A DNA stretch of 29,881 nt from Pseudomonadota bacterium (GTDB lineage Bacteria; Pseudomonadota; Alphaproteobacteria; Rhodospirillales; Magnetospirillaceae): assembly GCA_023458315.1 (NCBI GenBank), contig JAEXAH010000054.1, positions 1 through 29,881 of the forward strand, given 5' to 3'. The notes under the pieces were generated by a model, which was not told where the DNA came from, did no database searches, and worked only from the letters and a program-made list of their open reading frames with translations. Position 1 is the first letter of the stretch; the number at the start of each line of letters is the position of its first letter. Positions 7,438 to 14,405 of this stretch are shown here, in pieces. The position numbers and the translations under genes were made by a program.

Positions 7438-7971
7438 TCAGCGCCCCAGCAGGCCGTCGATTTCCGACTGGGCCATGGTGGTGGCCGAACCGTGGATGAT
7501 GGAGGACGCGCAATCCATCAGCGCCTGCGAGGCGCGGGCGATCACCCGGCAGGTGTCCTGCACCTGGTCGGACGTGGCGCCGCCCGCGATCTCGCCGTCG
7601 ATGCGGTCCACGCCCTCGGTGATCAACTGGTTCAACTGGCCGATGGTTTCCTCGAACGGCAGGCGATAGACGCTGGGCACGCGGTCATAGGCTTCGATGG
7701 CCAGTTGCTTGTCGCGGAAACTGGAATCGGCGAAATGGTCCTTGTAGGACTTGGGTTGCCACAGCTTGCACTCCTCGATCATGTCCGGCATGTCCGGCAG
7801 CATGTCGAGCAGCATGACGATTTCGTTGAAGTGGTTCAGGTAGTCGGTGGCAAGCAGGGTCTGGGCGCTGATATTGGTCCCTTGCACCCGCTGGCGGTAG
7901 TCCTCGAACCCGGCCAGTTCCTCGGACGGAATCTCGACGTCCACGCATCCCTCTCCCTTGTCTTCCCCCAT
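7438..7971 (-). CDS. Uncharacterised helical protein with FliM/CheZ-like C-terminal peptide
   Basis: I do not recognise a named family. The product (177 residues from the ATG at 7971) is predicted mostly helical and has no signal or membrane segment. It contains a DYLNHFNEIVMLLDMLPDMP stretch, then FEETIGQLNQLI, and ends TMAQSEIDGLLGR. The last part resembles the CheY-binding EIDALL peptide of FliM, and the VDDLL end of CheZ. The FEETIGQ stretch loosely recalls the FQDLTGQ catalytic helix of CheZ, with Glu in place of the Asp. The start is uncertain: ATG 7977, ATG 7971 (AGGA 5 nt upstream), or GTG 7944, which has the strongest Shine-Dalgarno (AAGGGAG). It follows rlmH by 57 bp and may be the last gene of that run. 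Confidence 0.8.
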   Translation of the reverse strand: MGEDKGEGCVDVEIPSEELAGFEDYRQRVQGTNISAQTLLATDYLNHFNEIVMLLDMLPDMPDMIEECKLWQPKSYKDHFADSSFRDKQLAIEAYDRVPSVYRLPFEETIGQLNQLITEGVDRIDGEIAGGATSDQVQDTCRVIARASQALMDCASSIIHGSATTMAQSEIDGLLGR

Positions 7972-8028
7972 GCGCATCCTGGCTTGCAGGGGTTCCAAAT
8001 TCAAGAGCGGATAACGGTTTGTGCGTAT

Positions 8029-8487
8029 CTACGCGCGATGATAGGGGTGTCCGGACAGGATGGCCTGGGCGCGCCACAATTGTTCGGCGACCATGGCGCG
8101 CACCAGCATGTGCGGCCAGGTCATGGCGCCGAACGACAGCAACAGCGACGCGCGGGACCGCACGGCATCGCCGTGGCCGTCGGCGCCGCCGATCAGAAAA
8201 GCGACATCGGGCACGCCGTCATCACGCCAGCGACCCATCTGGCGGGCGAAATCCTCGGACCCCGGCGACTTGCCGCGTTCGTCCAGCGCCACCACCAGGG
8301 CGGCGGGCGGGATGGCGGCCAACAGCAATTCCGCCTCGCGCGCTTTGCGCTCGGGCACCGGCAGGGGGCGCTTTTCCTCGACTTCGCGCAGGGTCAAGGG
8401 CGGGGTCAGGCGGCGGGCATATTGCTGGAACAGGTCAAGCTCGGGGCCGGGCTTGGCCCGGCCCACCGCCGCCAACCAAAGCTTCAT
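8029..8487 (-). CDS. rlmH: 23S rRNA (pseudouridine1915-N3)-methyltransferase RlmH
   Basis: RlmH is a small SPOUT methyltransferase that methylates pseudouridine 1915 in helix 69 of 23S rRNA using SAM. The 152-residue product starts MKLWLAAVGRAK. It has the ALDERGKSPGSEDFA segment, the SAM-binding LIGGADG loop, and ends with PHMLVRAMVAEQLWRAQAIL then SGHPYHRA, the family C-terminus that binds the ribosome. The length matches the family. Its ATG (8487) overlaps the rsfS stop as ATGA, indicating translational coupling. The rsfS-rlmH pair is widely conserved. Confidence 0.97.
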   Translation of the reverse strand: MKLWLAAVGRAKPGPELDLFQQYARRLTPPLTLREVEEKRPLPVPERKAREAELLLAAIPPAALVVALDERGKSPGSEDFARQMGRWRDDGVPDVAFLIGGADGHGDAVRSRASLLLSFGAMTWPHMLVRAMVAEQLWRAQAILSGHPYHRA

Positions 8488-8858
8488 GCCTGGGCGGGCG
8501 CCTGAACGGCGGAAGCGAAGGCGTCCTTGGTCCGTGCCGCCAGAGTGGCCGGGCGGGTGCCGCCCCACATCTTTTCCAGATTGTAGAACTGGCGCACTTC
8601 CGGGCGGAACAGGTGGACGATGATGTCGCCGCCGTCGATCAGCACCCAATCGCCCTGGGTCAGGCCCTCGACCGTCACCGGTTGGCCCGCGTCCTTGAGG
8701 GCGCGGCCAATGTGATCGGCCATGGCCGCGACCTGGCGGGTCGAAGCGCCCGAGGCGATGACCATGTGGTCGGCGATGCTGGACTTGCCGCGCAAATCCA
8801 CCACCACGATGTCTTCGGCCTTGTCGTCGTCGAGCTTGCCGACGACCAGATCGACCAA
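8484..8858 (-). CDS. rsfS: Ribosome silencing factor RsfS
   Basis: RsfS binds ribosomal protein L14 and blocks subunit joining when nutrients are short. The diagnostic core is KLDDDKAEDIVVVDLRGKSS followed by ADHMVIASGASTRQV, then GDWVLIDGGDIIVHLFRPEVRQFY and LEKMW. The coordinates use the only canonical in-frame start, TTG at 8858 (124 aa), which has no well-placed ribosome-binding site. A strong GAAGGAG (8908-8914) instead sits 7 nt before an in-frame ATA at 8900-8898. Initiation there would add 14 residues, including the start of the first helix (138 aa in all). An in-frame TGA upstream of ATA rules out a longer form. It lies between nadD and rlmH, as in most bacteria. Confidence 0.93.
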   Translation of the reverse strand: MVDLVVGKLDDDKAEDIVVVDLRGKSSIADHMVIASGASTRQVAAMADHIGRALKDAGQPVTVEGLTQGDWVLIDGGDIIVHLFRPEVRQFYNLEKMWGGTRPATLAARTKDAFASAVQAPAQA

Positions 8859-8907
8859 TTCTTCCGCCGAGGCGATGGCGGGCTGGGACCGGGTAAGTAT
8901 GGGACTA

Positions 8908-8914
8908 CTCCTTC
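8908..8914 (-). promoter_or_regulatory. Strong Shine-Dalgarno of rsfS, in front of an ATA codon
   Basis: GAAGGAG on the minus strand overlaps the nadD stop codon (TGA, 8913-8915) and is followed after 7 nt by ATA (8900-8898) in the rsfS frame. No ATG, GTG or TTG lies within normal reach; the first is TTG at 8858, 49 nt away. Confidence 0.75.
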
Positions 8915-9539
8915 AAAAAACGTTTCCGCGCCGGGCGCGGATAGCGGTGGCCGAGGCCGGATGCAAGCGTGTGTGCAGATAGGTCCAGGCCGGGGGCTGG
9001 CGCTCCGCCAGACCCCGCGCCGCCCCCTCCGGCACACGGAATCGGGACAGCCGCCGGGCCGCCCTGGCGGCCAACGCCCGCTGAGAATAGGGAGAGCGCG
9101 CCAGAATCGCAACCGGAACAGCGGCGAAGATGCGCGTCCACCGCGCCCAGCGCGCCACCTGCACCAGATTGTCGGCCCCCATCAGCCACACGAAGCGCAC
9201 GCGGGGGAAGCGCGTCGCCAGCGCCGCCAGGGTGTCGGCGGTATAGCGGGTGCCCAGCGCCGTCTCGATGTCGGTGGCGCGGATGCGCGGGTGGTTGCCC
9301 ACCGCCGCCCGGGCCGAAGCCAGACGGCGGGCCAGCGGCGCCATGCCGTCGGCGGCCTTCAGCGGGTTCTGCGGACTGACCAGCAGCCACACCGCATCCA
9401 GCCGCAACAGCTTCAACGCCGTTTCCGCCACATGCACATGGCCGTCATGGGCGGGGTTGAACGACCCGCCCAACAGCCCGACCCGCCCCCGCCGCCGGTC
9501 GCCCCAGGGATTGAGCGGAAGCGGGGGCATGGCACCCAT
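8913..9539 (-). CDS. nadD: Nicotinate-nucleotide adenylyltransferase
   Basis: NadD adenylates nicotinic acid mononucleotide in NAD synthesis. The 208-residue product shows the nucleotidyltransferase loop GLLGGSFNPAHDGH (residues 21-34), including the HxGH motif as HDGH. It also has the family segment LLVSPQNPLK, WLMGADNLVQVARW, and a C-terminal SATAIRARR corresponding to the ISSTxIR motif. The ATG at 9539 overlaps the proA stop as TGATG; a second ATG at 9530 is possible. The proA-nadD-rsfS-rlmH order is common in alphaproteobacteria. Confidence 0.96.
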   Translation of the reverse strand: MGAMPPLPLNPWGDRRRGRVGLLGGSFNPAHDGHVHVAETALKLLRLDAVWLLVSPQNPLKAADGMAPLARRLASARAAVGNHPRIRATDIETALGTRYTADTLAALATRFPRVRFVWLMGADNLVQVARWARWTRIFAAVPVAILARSPYSQRALAARAARRLSRFRVPEGAARGLAERQPPAWTYLHTRLHPASATAIRARRGNVF

Positions 9540-10801
9540 CAGCCCGGCCGGGTCTGGCCCGAGCCCAGCACCTTGTACTTGAAGGTGCACAATTGCTCGA
9601 CGCCCACCGGGCCACGGGCATGCATGCGGCCGGTGGAGATGCCGATTTCCGCCCCCATGCCGAATTCGCCGCCATCGGCGAATTGGGTCGAGGCGTTCCA
9701 GCACACGATGGCCGAATCGCAGCCGTTGAGGAAAATCTCGGCCGCCGCCGCATCCTCGGTGACGATGGCTTCGGTGTGGTGGCTGCCGTTGGCGTTGATG
9801 TGGTCCACCGCCGCCTGCACGCCGTCCACCACCTTCACCGAGATGATGGCGTCCAGATATTCGGTGCGCCAGTCTTCCTCGGTGGCGGGCACCACGCGGG
9901 CATCCACCGCCTGGGTGGCGGCATCGCCGCGCACCTCGCACCCCGCCTCCAGCAGATCCCGCACCAGCATCGGCAGCAGCGCCGATGCCTGGGCATCCAC
10001 CAGCAGGGTCTCGGTGGCGCCGCACACTCCGGTCCGCCGCATCTTGGCGTTCATCACCACCTTGCGCGCCATCTCGGCATCGGCGGCGGCGGCCACGTAG
10101 GTGTGGCAGATACCTTCAAGGTGCTGGAACAGCGGGATGCGGCTTTCCGCCGTCACCCGCTCCACCAGCGACTTGCCGCCGCGCGGCACGATGACGTCGA
10201 TGTAATCGGTCATGGTCAGCATCTCGCCCACCGCCGCGCGGTCGGTGGTGGGGATCATCTGCACCGCGTCCAGGGGCAGCCCCGCCGCCGCGATGCCGGT
10301 GCGCAGCGCCGCCATGATCGCCTGGGACGAGTGATAGCTTTCCGAGCCGCCGCGCAGGATGGCGGCGTTGCCCGATTTCAGGCACAGCCCGGCGGCATCG
10401 GCGGTGACGTTGGGGCGGCTTTCATAAATGATGCCGATCACCCCCAGCGGCACGGCGACGCGCTGGATGCGCAAACCGTTGGGCCGGTCCCATTCCGCCA
10501 GCACGCGGCCCACCGGCTCGTCCAGCCCGGCGATGATTTCCAGCCCGGCGGCCATGCCCTCGATGCGGGCGTCGTTGAGCAGCAGACGGTCCAGCATGGC
10601 CTTGGTCAGCCCCTTGGCCTCGCCCGCCGCCATGTCCTTGGCATTGGCCGCCTTGATCGCCCCGGCCTGGGCACGGATGGCCGCCGCCGCGCCGCGCAAC
10701 GCCGCGTCCTTGGCCGGGCCCGGCACCAGCGCCAACTGGCGGGCGGCGGTGCGGGCCTTTTGGCCCAGGTCGGTCATCAGCGTGTGCAGTTCGGTCGTCA
10801 T
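9539..10801 (-). CDS. proA: Glutamate-5-semialdehyde dehydrogenase (gamma-glutamyl phosphate reductase)
   Basis: ProA reduces gamma-glutamyl phosphate to glutamate semialdehyde with NADPH, the second step of proline synthesis. The 420-residue protein has an aldehyde dehydrogenase fold. The conserved VPLGVIGIIYESRPNVTADA and LCLKSGNAAILRGG lie in the NADP domain. The catalytic cysteine is in RRTGVCGATETLLVD. FGMGAEIGIST, RMHARGPVG and LCTFKY form the family C-terminus. The ATG at 10801 is chosen because AAGGATAGGA precedes it; a GTG at 10831 is unlikely. It follows proB by 54 bp and overlaps nadD by one base. Confidence 0.97.
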   Translation of the reverse strand: MTTELHTLMTDLGQKARTAARQLALVPGPAKDAALRGAAAAIRAQAGAIKAANAKDMAAGEAKGLTKAMLDRLLLNDARIEGMAAGLEIIAGLDEPVGRVLAEWDRPNGLRIQRVAVPLGVIGIIYESRPNVTADAAGLCLKSGNAAILRGGSESYHSSQAIMAALRTGIAAAGLPLDAVQMIPTTDRAAVGEMLTMTDYIDVIVPRGGKSLVERVTAESRIPLFQHLEGICHTYVAAAADAEMARKVVMNAKMRRTGVCGATETLLVDAQASALLPMLVRDLLEAGCEVRGDAATQAVDARVVPATEEDWRTEYLDAIISVKVVDGVQAAVDHINANGSHHTEAIVTEDAAAAEIFLNGCDSAIVCWNASTQFADGGEFGMGAEIGISTGRMHARGPVGVEQLCTFKYKVLGSGQTRPG

Positions 10802-10855
10802 TGGTCCTATCCTTGCGGCAACTGCGGTCAAAAATAGTGTCCCGGCGGGAAAAGC

Positions 10856-11974
10856 CTAGCCTTCCATCACCAGATCGTCGCGGTGGATCATTTCGTCGCC
10901 GCGCGAATCGCCCAGGATGTCGGCGATGTCGGCGGATTTGCGGCCCATGATGCGACGGGCATCGGCGGAATCGTAGGCGGCGAGGCCGCGGCCCAGCACG
11001 CGGGCATCGGCACCGCGCACCAGCACGCAATCACCACGGTCGAATTCCCCTTCGACCGCGACGATCCCGGCGGGCAGCAGCGAGCCGCCCTTGGCCAAGG
11101 CGCGGGCGGCGCCGTCATCGACGGTCAGGGCGCCCACCGGCTTCATGGAGCCGTAGATCCATTGCTTGCGGGCAGTGCGCGGGCCACCGTCGGGGATGAA
11201 CCATGTCGCCCGTGCCCCACCTTCCAGGGCGGTCAGCGGGAACAGCGGCTCGCCCTTGCAGATGGCCATGCGGCAGCCCGCCGACAGGCAGATGCGCGCC
11301 GCCACCAGCTTGGTGATCATGCCGCCCGAGCCGTAGCCGGTGCCGGGGTCGCCCGCCATGGCCTCGATCTCGGGGGTGATCTCGCGCACTTCCGGCAGAT
11401 AGGTGGCGTTGGGGTCGCGGCGCGGGTCGGCGGTATAGAGGCCGTCGATGTCCGAGAACAGCACCAGCGCGTCGGCCGAGATCATCTGCGCCACCCGCGC
11501 CGCCAGCCGGTCGTTGTCGCCGAAACGGATTTCGGTGGTGGCGACGGTGTCGTTCTCGTTGATCACCGGCACCGCGCCCAATTGCAGCAGGGTGTCCAGG
11601 GTCTGGCGGGCGTTGAGGTAGCGGCGGCGGTCCTCGGAATCGGCCAGGGTCAGCAACACCTGGGCGCAGGTGATGCCGTGACGGGCCAAAGCCTCCTGAT
11701 AGGCGTGGGCCAGTTGAATCTGGCCGGTGGCGGCGGCGGCCTGCTTCTGCTCCAGCCGCAAGGGCGGGGTCAGGCCGAGATGGCGGCGGCCGACCGCCAC
11801 CGCGCCCGACGACACCAGCACCACCTCTTGCCCGCGCGCCCGGCAGCGGGCCACGTCCTCGCACAGACTTTCCAGCCATTCGCGGCGGATCTGGCCGGTG
11901 GCTTCCTCCACCAGCAGGCTGGAACCGATCTTGACGATCAGGCGCTTGGCGTCAGCGATGGGACTCGCCGTCAT
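10856..11974 (-). CDS. proB: Glutamate 5-kinase
   Basis: ProB phosphorylates glutamate at the gamma position, the committed and proline-inhibited step of proline synthesis. The 372-residue protein has an amino-acid kinase domain (about 1-255) with RLIVKIGSSLLV, VSSGAVAVG, PVINENDTVAT, FGDNDRLAARVA and DIDGLYTADPR, and GTGYGSGGMITKL. A C-terminal PUA domain runs from about 270 to the end. This two-domain form is the common bacterial one. GGAGGA lies about 8 nt before the ATG at 11974; the ATG at 11980 would be too close. The start lies inside obgE, giving a 23-bp overlap. Confidence 0.97.
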   Translation of the reverse strand: MTASPIADAKRLIVKIGSSLLVEEATGQIRREWLESLCEDVARCRARGQEVVLVSSGAVAVGRRHLGLTPPLRLEQKQAAAATGQIQLAHAYQEALARHGITCAQVLLTLADSEDRRRYLNARQTLDTLLQLGAVPVINENDTVATTEIRFGDNDRLAARVAQMISADALVLFSDIDGLYTADPRRDPNATYLPEVREITPEIEAMAGDPGTGYGSGGMITKLVAARICLSAGCRMAICKGEPLFPLTALEGGARATWFIPDGGPRTARKQWIYGSMKPVGALTVDDGAARALAKGGSLLPAGIVAVEGEFDRGDCVLVRGADARVLGRGLAAYDSADARRIMGRKSADIADILGDSRGDEMIHRDDLVMEG

Positions 11975-13163
11975 CCTCATCCTCCTCCAGATCGTCCTCT
12001 TCGTCGGCCTCGTCCTCTTCAGCTTCGTACCAGATCCATTCGCCGTCGGCGCCGTAATAGCCCTGGTCCTCTTCCTCGGCCTCGGCGTCCTTCATGCGGC
12101 GATAGAAACCTTCGTTGCCCTTCTTGCCGACGCCCGAGGTGACGGCGGCGGCGACGATGCCCGGTTCCTCGGCCTTGGATTCCTTGATCTCGGTCAGCAG
12201 GCCGCCCAGGATTTCCTTGAGGCCGATGCCCGCCACGCCGGACAGCGGGAACACCTTCTGGCCGCAGGCTTCCTCAAGCTGCTCCAGCTTGTCCTTGATG
12301 TCCTCGGCCACCAGCGAGTCGCACTTGTTCAGCGCCACGATCTCGGGCTTTTCGTCCAGACCGCCGCCATAGGCCGCCAATTCGCCGCGCACCACGCGAT
12401 AGGCTTCGGCCACGTCGTCCTGGGTGCCGTCCACCAGATGCAGCAGCACGCGGGTGCGCTCGATATGCCCCAGGAAGCGGTCGCCGATACCGGCGCCTTC
12501 ATGGGCGCCCTCGATCAAGCCGGGAATGTCGGCCAGGATGAATTCCTCGCCGCCCAGATAGACCACGCCCAGATTGGGGTGCAGGGTGGTGAAGGGGTAA
12601 TCGGCGATCTTGGGCCGCGCCCGCGTCACCGCCGCCAGGAAGGTGGACTTGCCCGCGTTGGGCAGGCCGACCAGACCGGCGTCGGCGATCAGCTTGAGCC
12701 GCAGCCACACCCACATTTCCTGGCCGGGCCAGCCGGGATCGCCGCGGCGCGGCGCCTGGTTGGTCGAGGTCTTGTAATGCAGATTGCCGAACCCGCCGTC
12801 ACCGCCGCGCAGCAGCACCAGGCGCTGACCGGCCTCGGTCAGATCGGCCAGGACGTGTTCCTTGTCCTCGGACAGAATCTGGGTGCCCACCGGCACCTTG
12901 AGGACCACGTCGTCGCCCTTGCCGCCGGTGCGCTGACGGCCCATGCCGTGCATGCCCTTGGCCGCCTTGAAATGCTGCTGATAGCGGTAGTCGATCAGGG
13001 TGTTGAGGTTGTCGACGCACTCGATGATGACGTCGCCGCCGCGCCCGCCGTCACCGCCGTCGGGGCCACCGTATTCGATGAACTTCTCGCGCCGGAACGA
13101 CACGGCACCGGCACCGCCGTCGCCGCTCTTGATGAAAATCTTGGCCTGATCGAGAAACTTCAT
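11952..13163 (-). CDS. obgE: GTPase ObgE/CgtA
   Basis: Obg is an essential GTPase in 50S ribosome assembly and stress control. The 403-residue product has the glycine-rich Obg fold (residues 1-158: GDGGAGAVSFRREKF, GGPDGGDGGRGGDV). The G domain carries GLPNAGKST (G1), TTLHPNLGVV (G2), DIPGLIEGAHEGAGIGDRFL (G3 and switch II) and NKCD (G4). The C-terminal tail is strongly acidic, with Glu/Asp runs and a WIWYEAEEDEADEEDD stretch, as in other alphaproteobacterial Obg proteins. The ATG at 13163 has AAGG about 9 nt upstream. A terminator separates it from rpmA, so it needs its own promoter or read-through; proB follows by overlap. Confidence 0.97.
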   Translation of the reverse strand: MKFLDQAKIFIKSGDGGAGAVSFRREKFIEYGGPDGGDGGRGGDVIIECVDNLNTLIDYRYQQHFKAAKGMHGMGRQRTGGKGDDVVLKVPVGTQILSEDKEHVLADLTEAGQRLVLLRGGDGGFGNLHYKTSTNQAPRRGDPGWPGQEMWVWLRLKLIADAGLVGLPNAGKSTFLAAVTRARPKIADYPFTTLHPNLGVVYLGGEEFILADIPGLIEGAHEGAGIGDRFLGHIERTRVLLHLVDGTQDDVAEAYRVVRGELAAYGGGLDEKPEIVALNKCDSLVAEDIKDKLEQLEEACGQKVFPLSGVAGIGLKEILGGLLTEIKESKAEEPGIVAAAVTSGVGKKGNEGFYRRMKDAEAEEEDQGYYGADGEWIWYEAEEDEADEEDDLEEDEDDGESHR

Positions 13164-13225
13164 CGTAGGGAACCTTAACTGGCATCCCCCTCACCCACTG
13201 GCGGAAGAGGGGGGAAACAAACGGC

Positions 13226-13254
13226 AAAAGGGGAACGGTCTGCGACCGTTCCCC
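13226..13254 (-). terminator. Terminator of the rplU-rpmA operon
   Basis: A perfect 11-bp stem (13230-13240 with 13244-13254) with a 3-nt loop is followed on the minus strand by TTTT (13229-13226). It begins about 34 bp after the rpmA stop and lies upstream of obgE, so rplU-rpmA and obgE are at least partly separate units. Confidence 0.88.
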
Positions 13255-13287
13255 TCTCACATATACCTTTCCGTCGGGGACGGCCGA

Positions 13288-13554
13288 TTACTCGGCGGCC
13301 TCCGGCAGCGGCGCCACGTCGATGAAGGTGCGCTCGCCGCGATGGCGGAAGCTGACCTTACCGGCGGTGGTGGCGAACAAGGTGTGATCCTTGCCCATGC
13401 CGACATTCACGCCGGGATAGAACTTGGTGCCGCGCTGACGGACGATGATGTTGCCCGAGAGGACGAGCTCGCCACCGAACTTCTTGACGCCGAGGCGCTG
13501 ACCCGCGGAGTCGCGGCCGTTACGGGACGAACCACCAGCCTTTTTATGAGCCAT
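13288..13554 (-). CDS. rpmA: 50S ribosomal protein L27
   Basis: L27 contacts the peptidyl transferase centre through its N-terminal tail. The 88-residue product begins MAHKKAGGSSRNGRDSAGQR, followed by LGVKKFGGELV and NIIVRQRGTKFYPGVNVGMG, with normal length and no cleavable Firmicute-type leader. AGGAG lies 9 nt before the ATG. It is 30 bp downstream of rplU and cotranscribed with it. Confidence 0.98.
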   Translation of the reverse strand: MAHKKAGGSSRNGRDSAGQRLGVKKFGGELVLSGNIIVRQRGTKFYPGVNVGMGKDHTLFATTAGKVSFRHRGERTFIDVAPLPEAAE

Positions 13555-13584
13555 GGTCTCTTACTCCTAAAAAACTTCCGCGGC

Positions 13585-13887
13585 TCAGCCGGCGGTGATG
13601 TCGGTGATGCGCAGGATGGTGAGATCCTGGCGATGGCCGTTCTTGCGGCGCGAGTTCTGGCGGCGGCGCTTCTTGAAGATGATCAGCTTCGGGCCACGGG
13701 CCTGGGCGACCACGGTGGCCTTGACCTGGGCACCGGCCACGACCGGGGCGCCGATCTTGTCACCAACCATCAGCACCTGATCGAGCACGACCTCGGAGCC
13801 CGCTTCACCGGCCAGCTTCTCGACGCGGATCACGTCGTCCTTGGCCACCTTGTACTGCTTACCGCCGGTCTGAATGACTGCGAACAT
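13585..13887 (-). CDS. rplU: 50S ribosomal protein L21
   Basis: L21 is an early-assembly 23S rRNA-binding protein. The 100-residue product begins MFAVIQTGGKQYKV. It has the conserved LIIFKKRRRQNSRRKNGHRQ rRNA-binding stretch and ends RITDITAG. The ATG at 13887 is preferred to the adjacent GTG at 13890, with AGGA upstream. A sigma70-type promoter lies at 13951-13978, giving a leader of about 57 nt. rpmA follows. Confidence 0.98.
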   Translation of the reverse strand: MFAVIQTGGKQYKVAKDDVIRVEKLAGEAGSEVVLDQVLMVGDKIGAPVVAGAQVKATVVAQARGPKLIIFKKRRRQNSRRKNGHRQDLTILRITDITAG

Positions 13888-13950
13888 CACGATTCGTCCT
13901 GAGCAAAAATGAACTGGCGCGCCCAGGGCAACCCGGCGCGAGAGGGCGCA

Positions 13951-13978
13951 ACTATACTCGGGCGCATTCCAGAGTCAA
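13951..13978 (-). promoter_or_regulatory. Sigma70 promoter of rplU-rpmA
   Basis: On the minus strand TTGACT (13978-13973), a 16-bp spacer and TATAGT (13956-13951) make a near-consensus promoter. Transcription would start near 13944, about 57 nt before the rplU ATG. Confidence 0.85.
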
Positions 13979-14011
13979 GCGGTTGATGTGACACATTTTC
14001 GCACGCGTCCG

Positions 14012-14074
14012 GATTCCCGCGCACCGCGTCGGGAATCACGCGGGGCGGCCCGCCGTCACGGTGCCGCCCCGCGT
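14012..14074. other. Two adjacent hairpins between the 30-aa ORF and rplU promoter
   Basis: GATTCCCG/CGGGAATC (14012-14019 with 14030-14037) is followed at once by a perfect 12-bp stem (14038-14049 with 14063-14074). The second begins 7 bp after the stop of the small minus-strand ORF, as a terminator would, but neither has a clear T-run. They may end the small transcript or insulate the rplU promoter. Confidence 0.55.
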
Positions 14075-14080
14075 AAAGAC

Positions 14081-14173
14081 CTACATCAGAACCATCACGA
14101 AACCCAGGGCAAGATAGGCCAACCCGGGGAGAGACGCGACGCCGGCTTCGGCGAACAGATGGAACCGTGCCAT
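14081..14173 (-). CDS. Predicted 30-residue hydrophobic small protein
   Basis: A 31-codon frame starts at ATG 14173 and ends at TAG 14081. The product begins MARFHLFAEAGVASLPG and ends LAYLALGFVMVLM: a short amphipathic N-terminus followed by about 15 strongly hydrophobic residues, enough for a single short membrane helix. AGGGGG lies 6 nt upstream of the ATG. The gene stands alone in the 518-bp gap between the ahcY terminator and the rplU promoter, with its own downstream hairpin, and so resembles an independent small transcription unit. I know no family for it. Its smallness means the call rests on the ribosome-binding site, composition and placement. Confidence 0.55.
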   Translation of the reverse strand: MARFHLFAEAGVASLPGLAYLALGFVMVLM

Positions 14174-14249
14174 GTTAACCCCCTGTCAGTTCCCTTGACT
14201 GCCGCCACGCGGCCCATGTCCGGGTTCCCGACCGGGGAATGCAGAGACG

Positions 14250-14264
14250 TTAACCAATGATTAG
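14250..14264. promoter_or_regulatory. CtrA-box-like site upstream of the small protein gene
   Basis: TTAA-N7-TTAG (14250-14253, 14261-14264) differs by one base from the TTAA-N7-TTAA box bound by the alphaproteobacterial cell-cycle and motility regulator CtrA. TTAA is rare in this GC-rich DNA. The site lies 77 bp upstream of the small ORF start. A 10-bp palindrome ATTGCGCAAT (14275-14284) is next to it. Binding is an inference. Confidence 0.35.
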
Positions 14265-14355
14265 GCTTTCGTGCATTGCGCAATACGAAGCCCCCGCATG
14301 CGGTACGCACACGCGTAATTAGGGAAATTCCAGAAAGCCGCCCTGGACGGCGGCC

Positions 14356-14392
14356 ATGAAAAAGCCCCCGTCCGTTGCCGGACGGGGGCTTT
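14356..14392 (-). terminator. Rho-independent terminator of ahcY
   Basis: A perfect 14-bp stem (14361-14374 with 14379-14392) with a 4-nt loop; the stem ends in T on the minus strand and two more T follow (14360-14359), giving TTTTTC. It begins 13 bp after the ahcY stop. Confidence 0.93.
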
Positions 14393-14405
14393 CCCGAAAC
14401 ACCGC

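Noticed and set aside
13988..14260. 90-codon plus-strand frame in the rplU-ahcY gap
   Set aside because: No ribosome-binding site, basic low-complexity product, and it runs across two hairpins and the opposite-strand small ORF.
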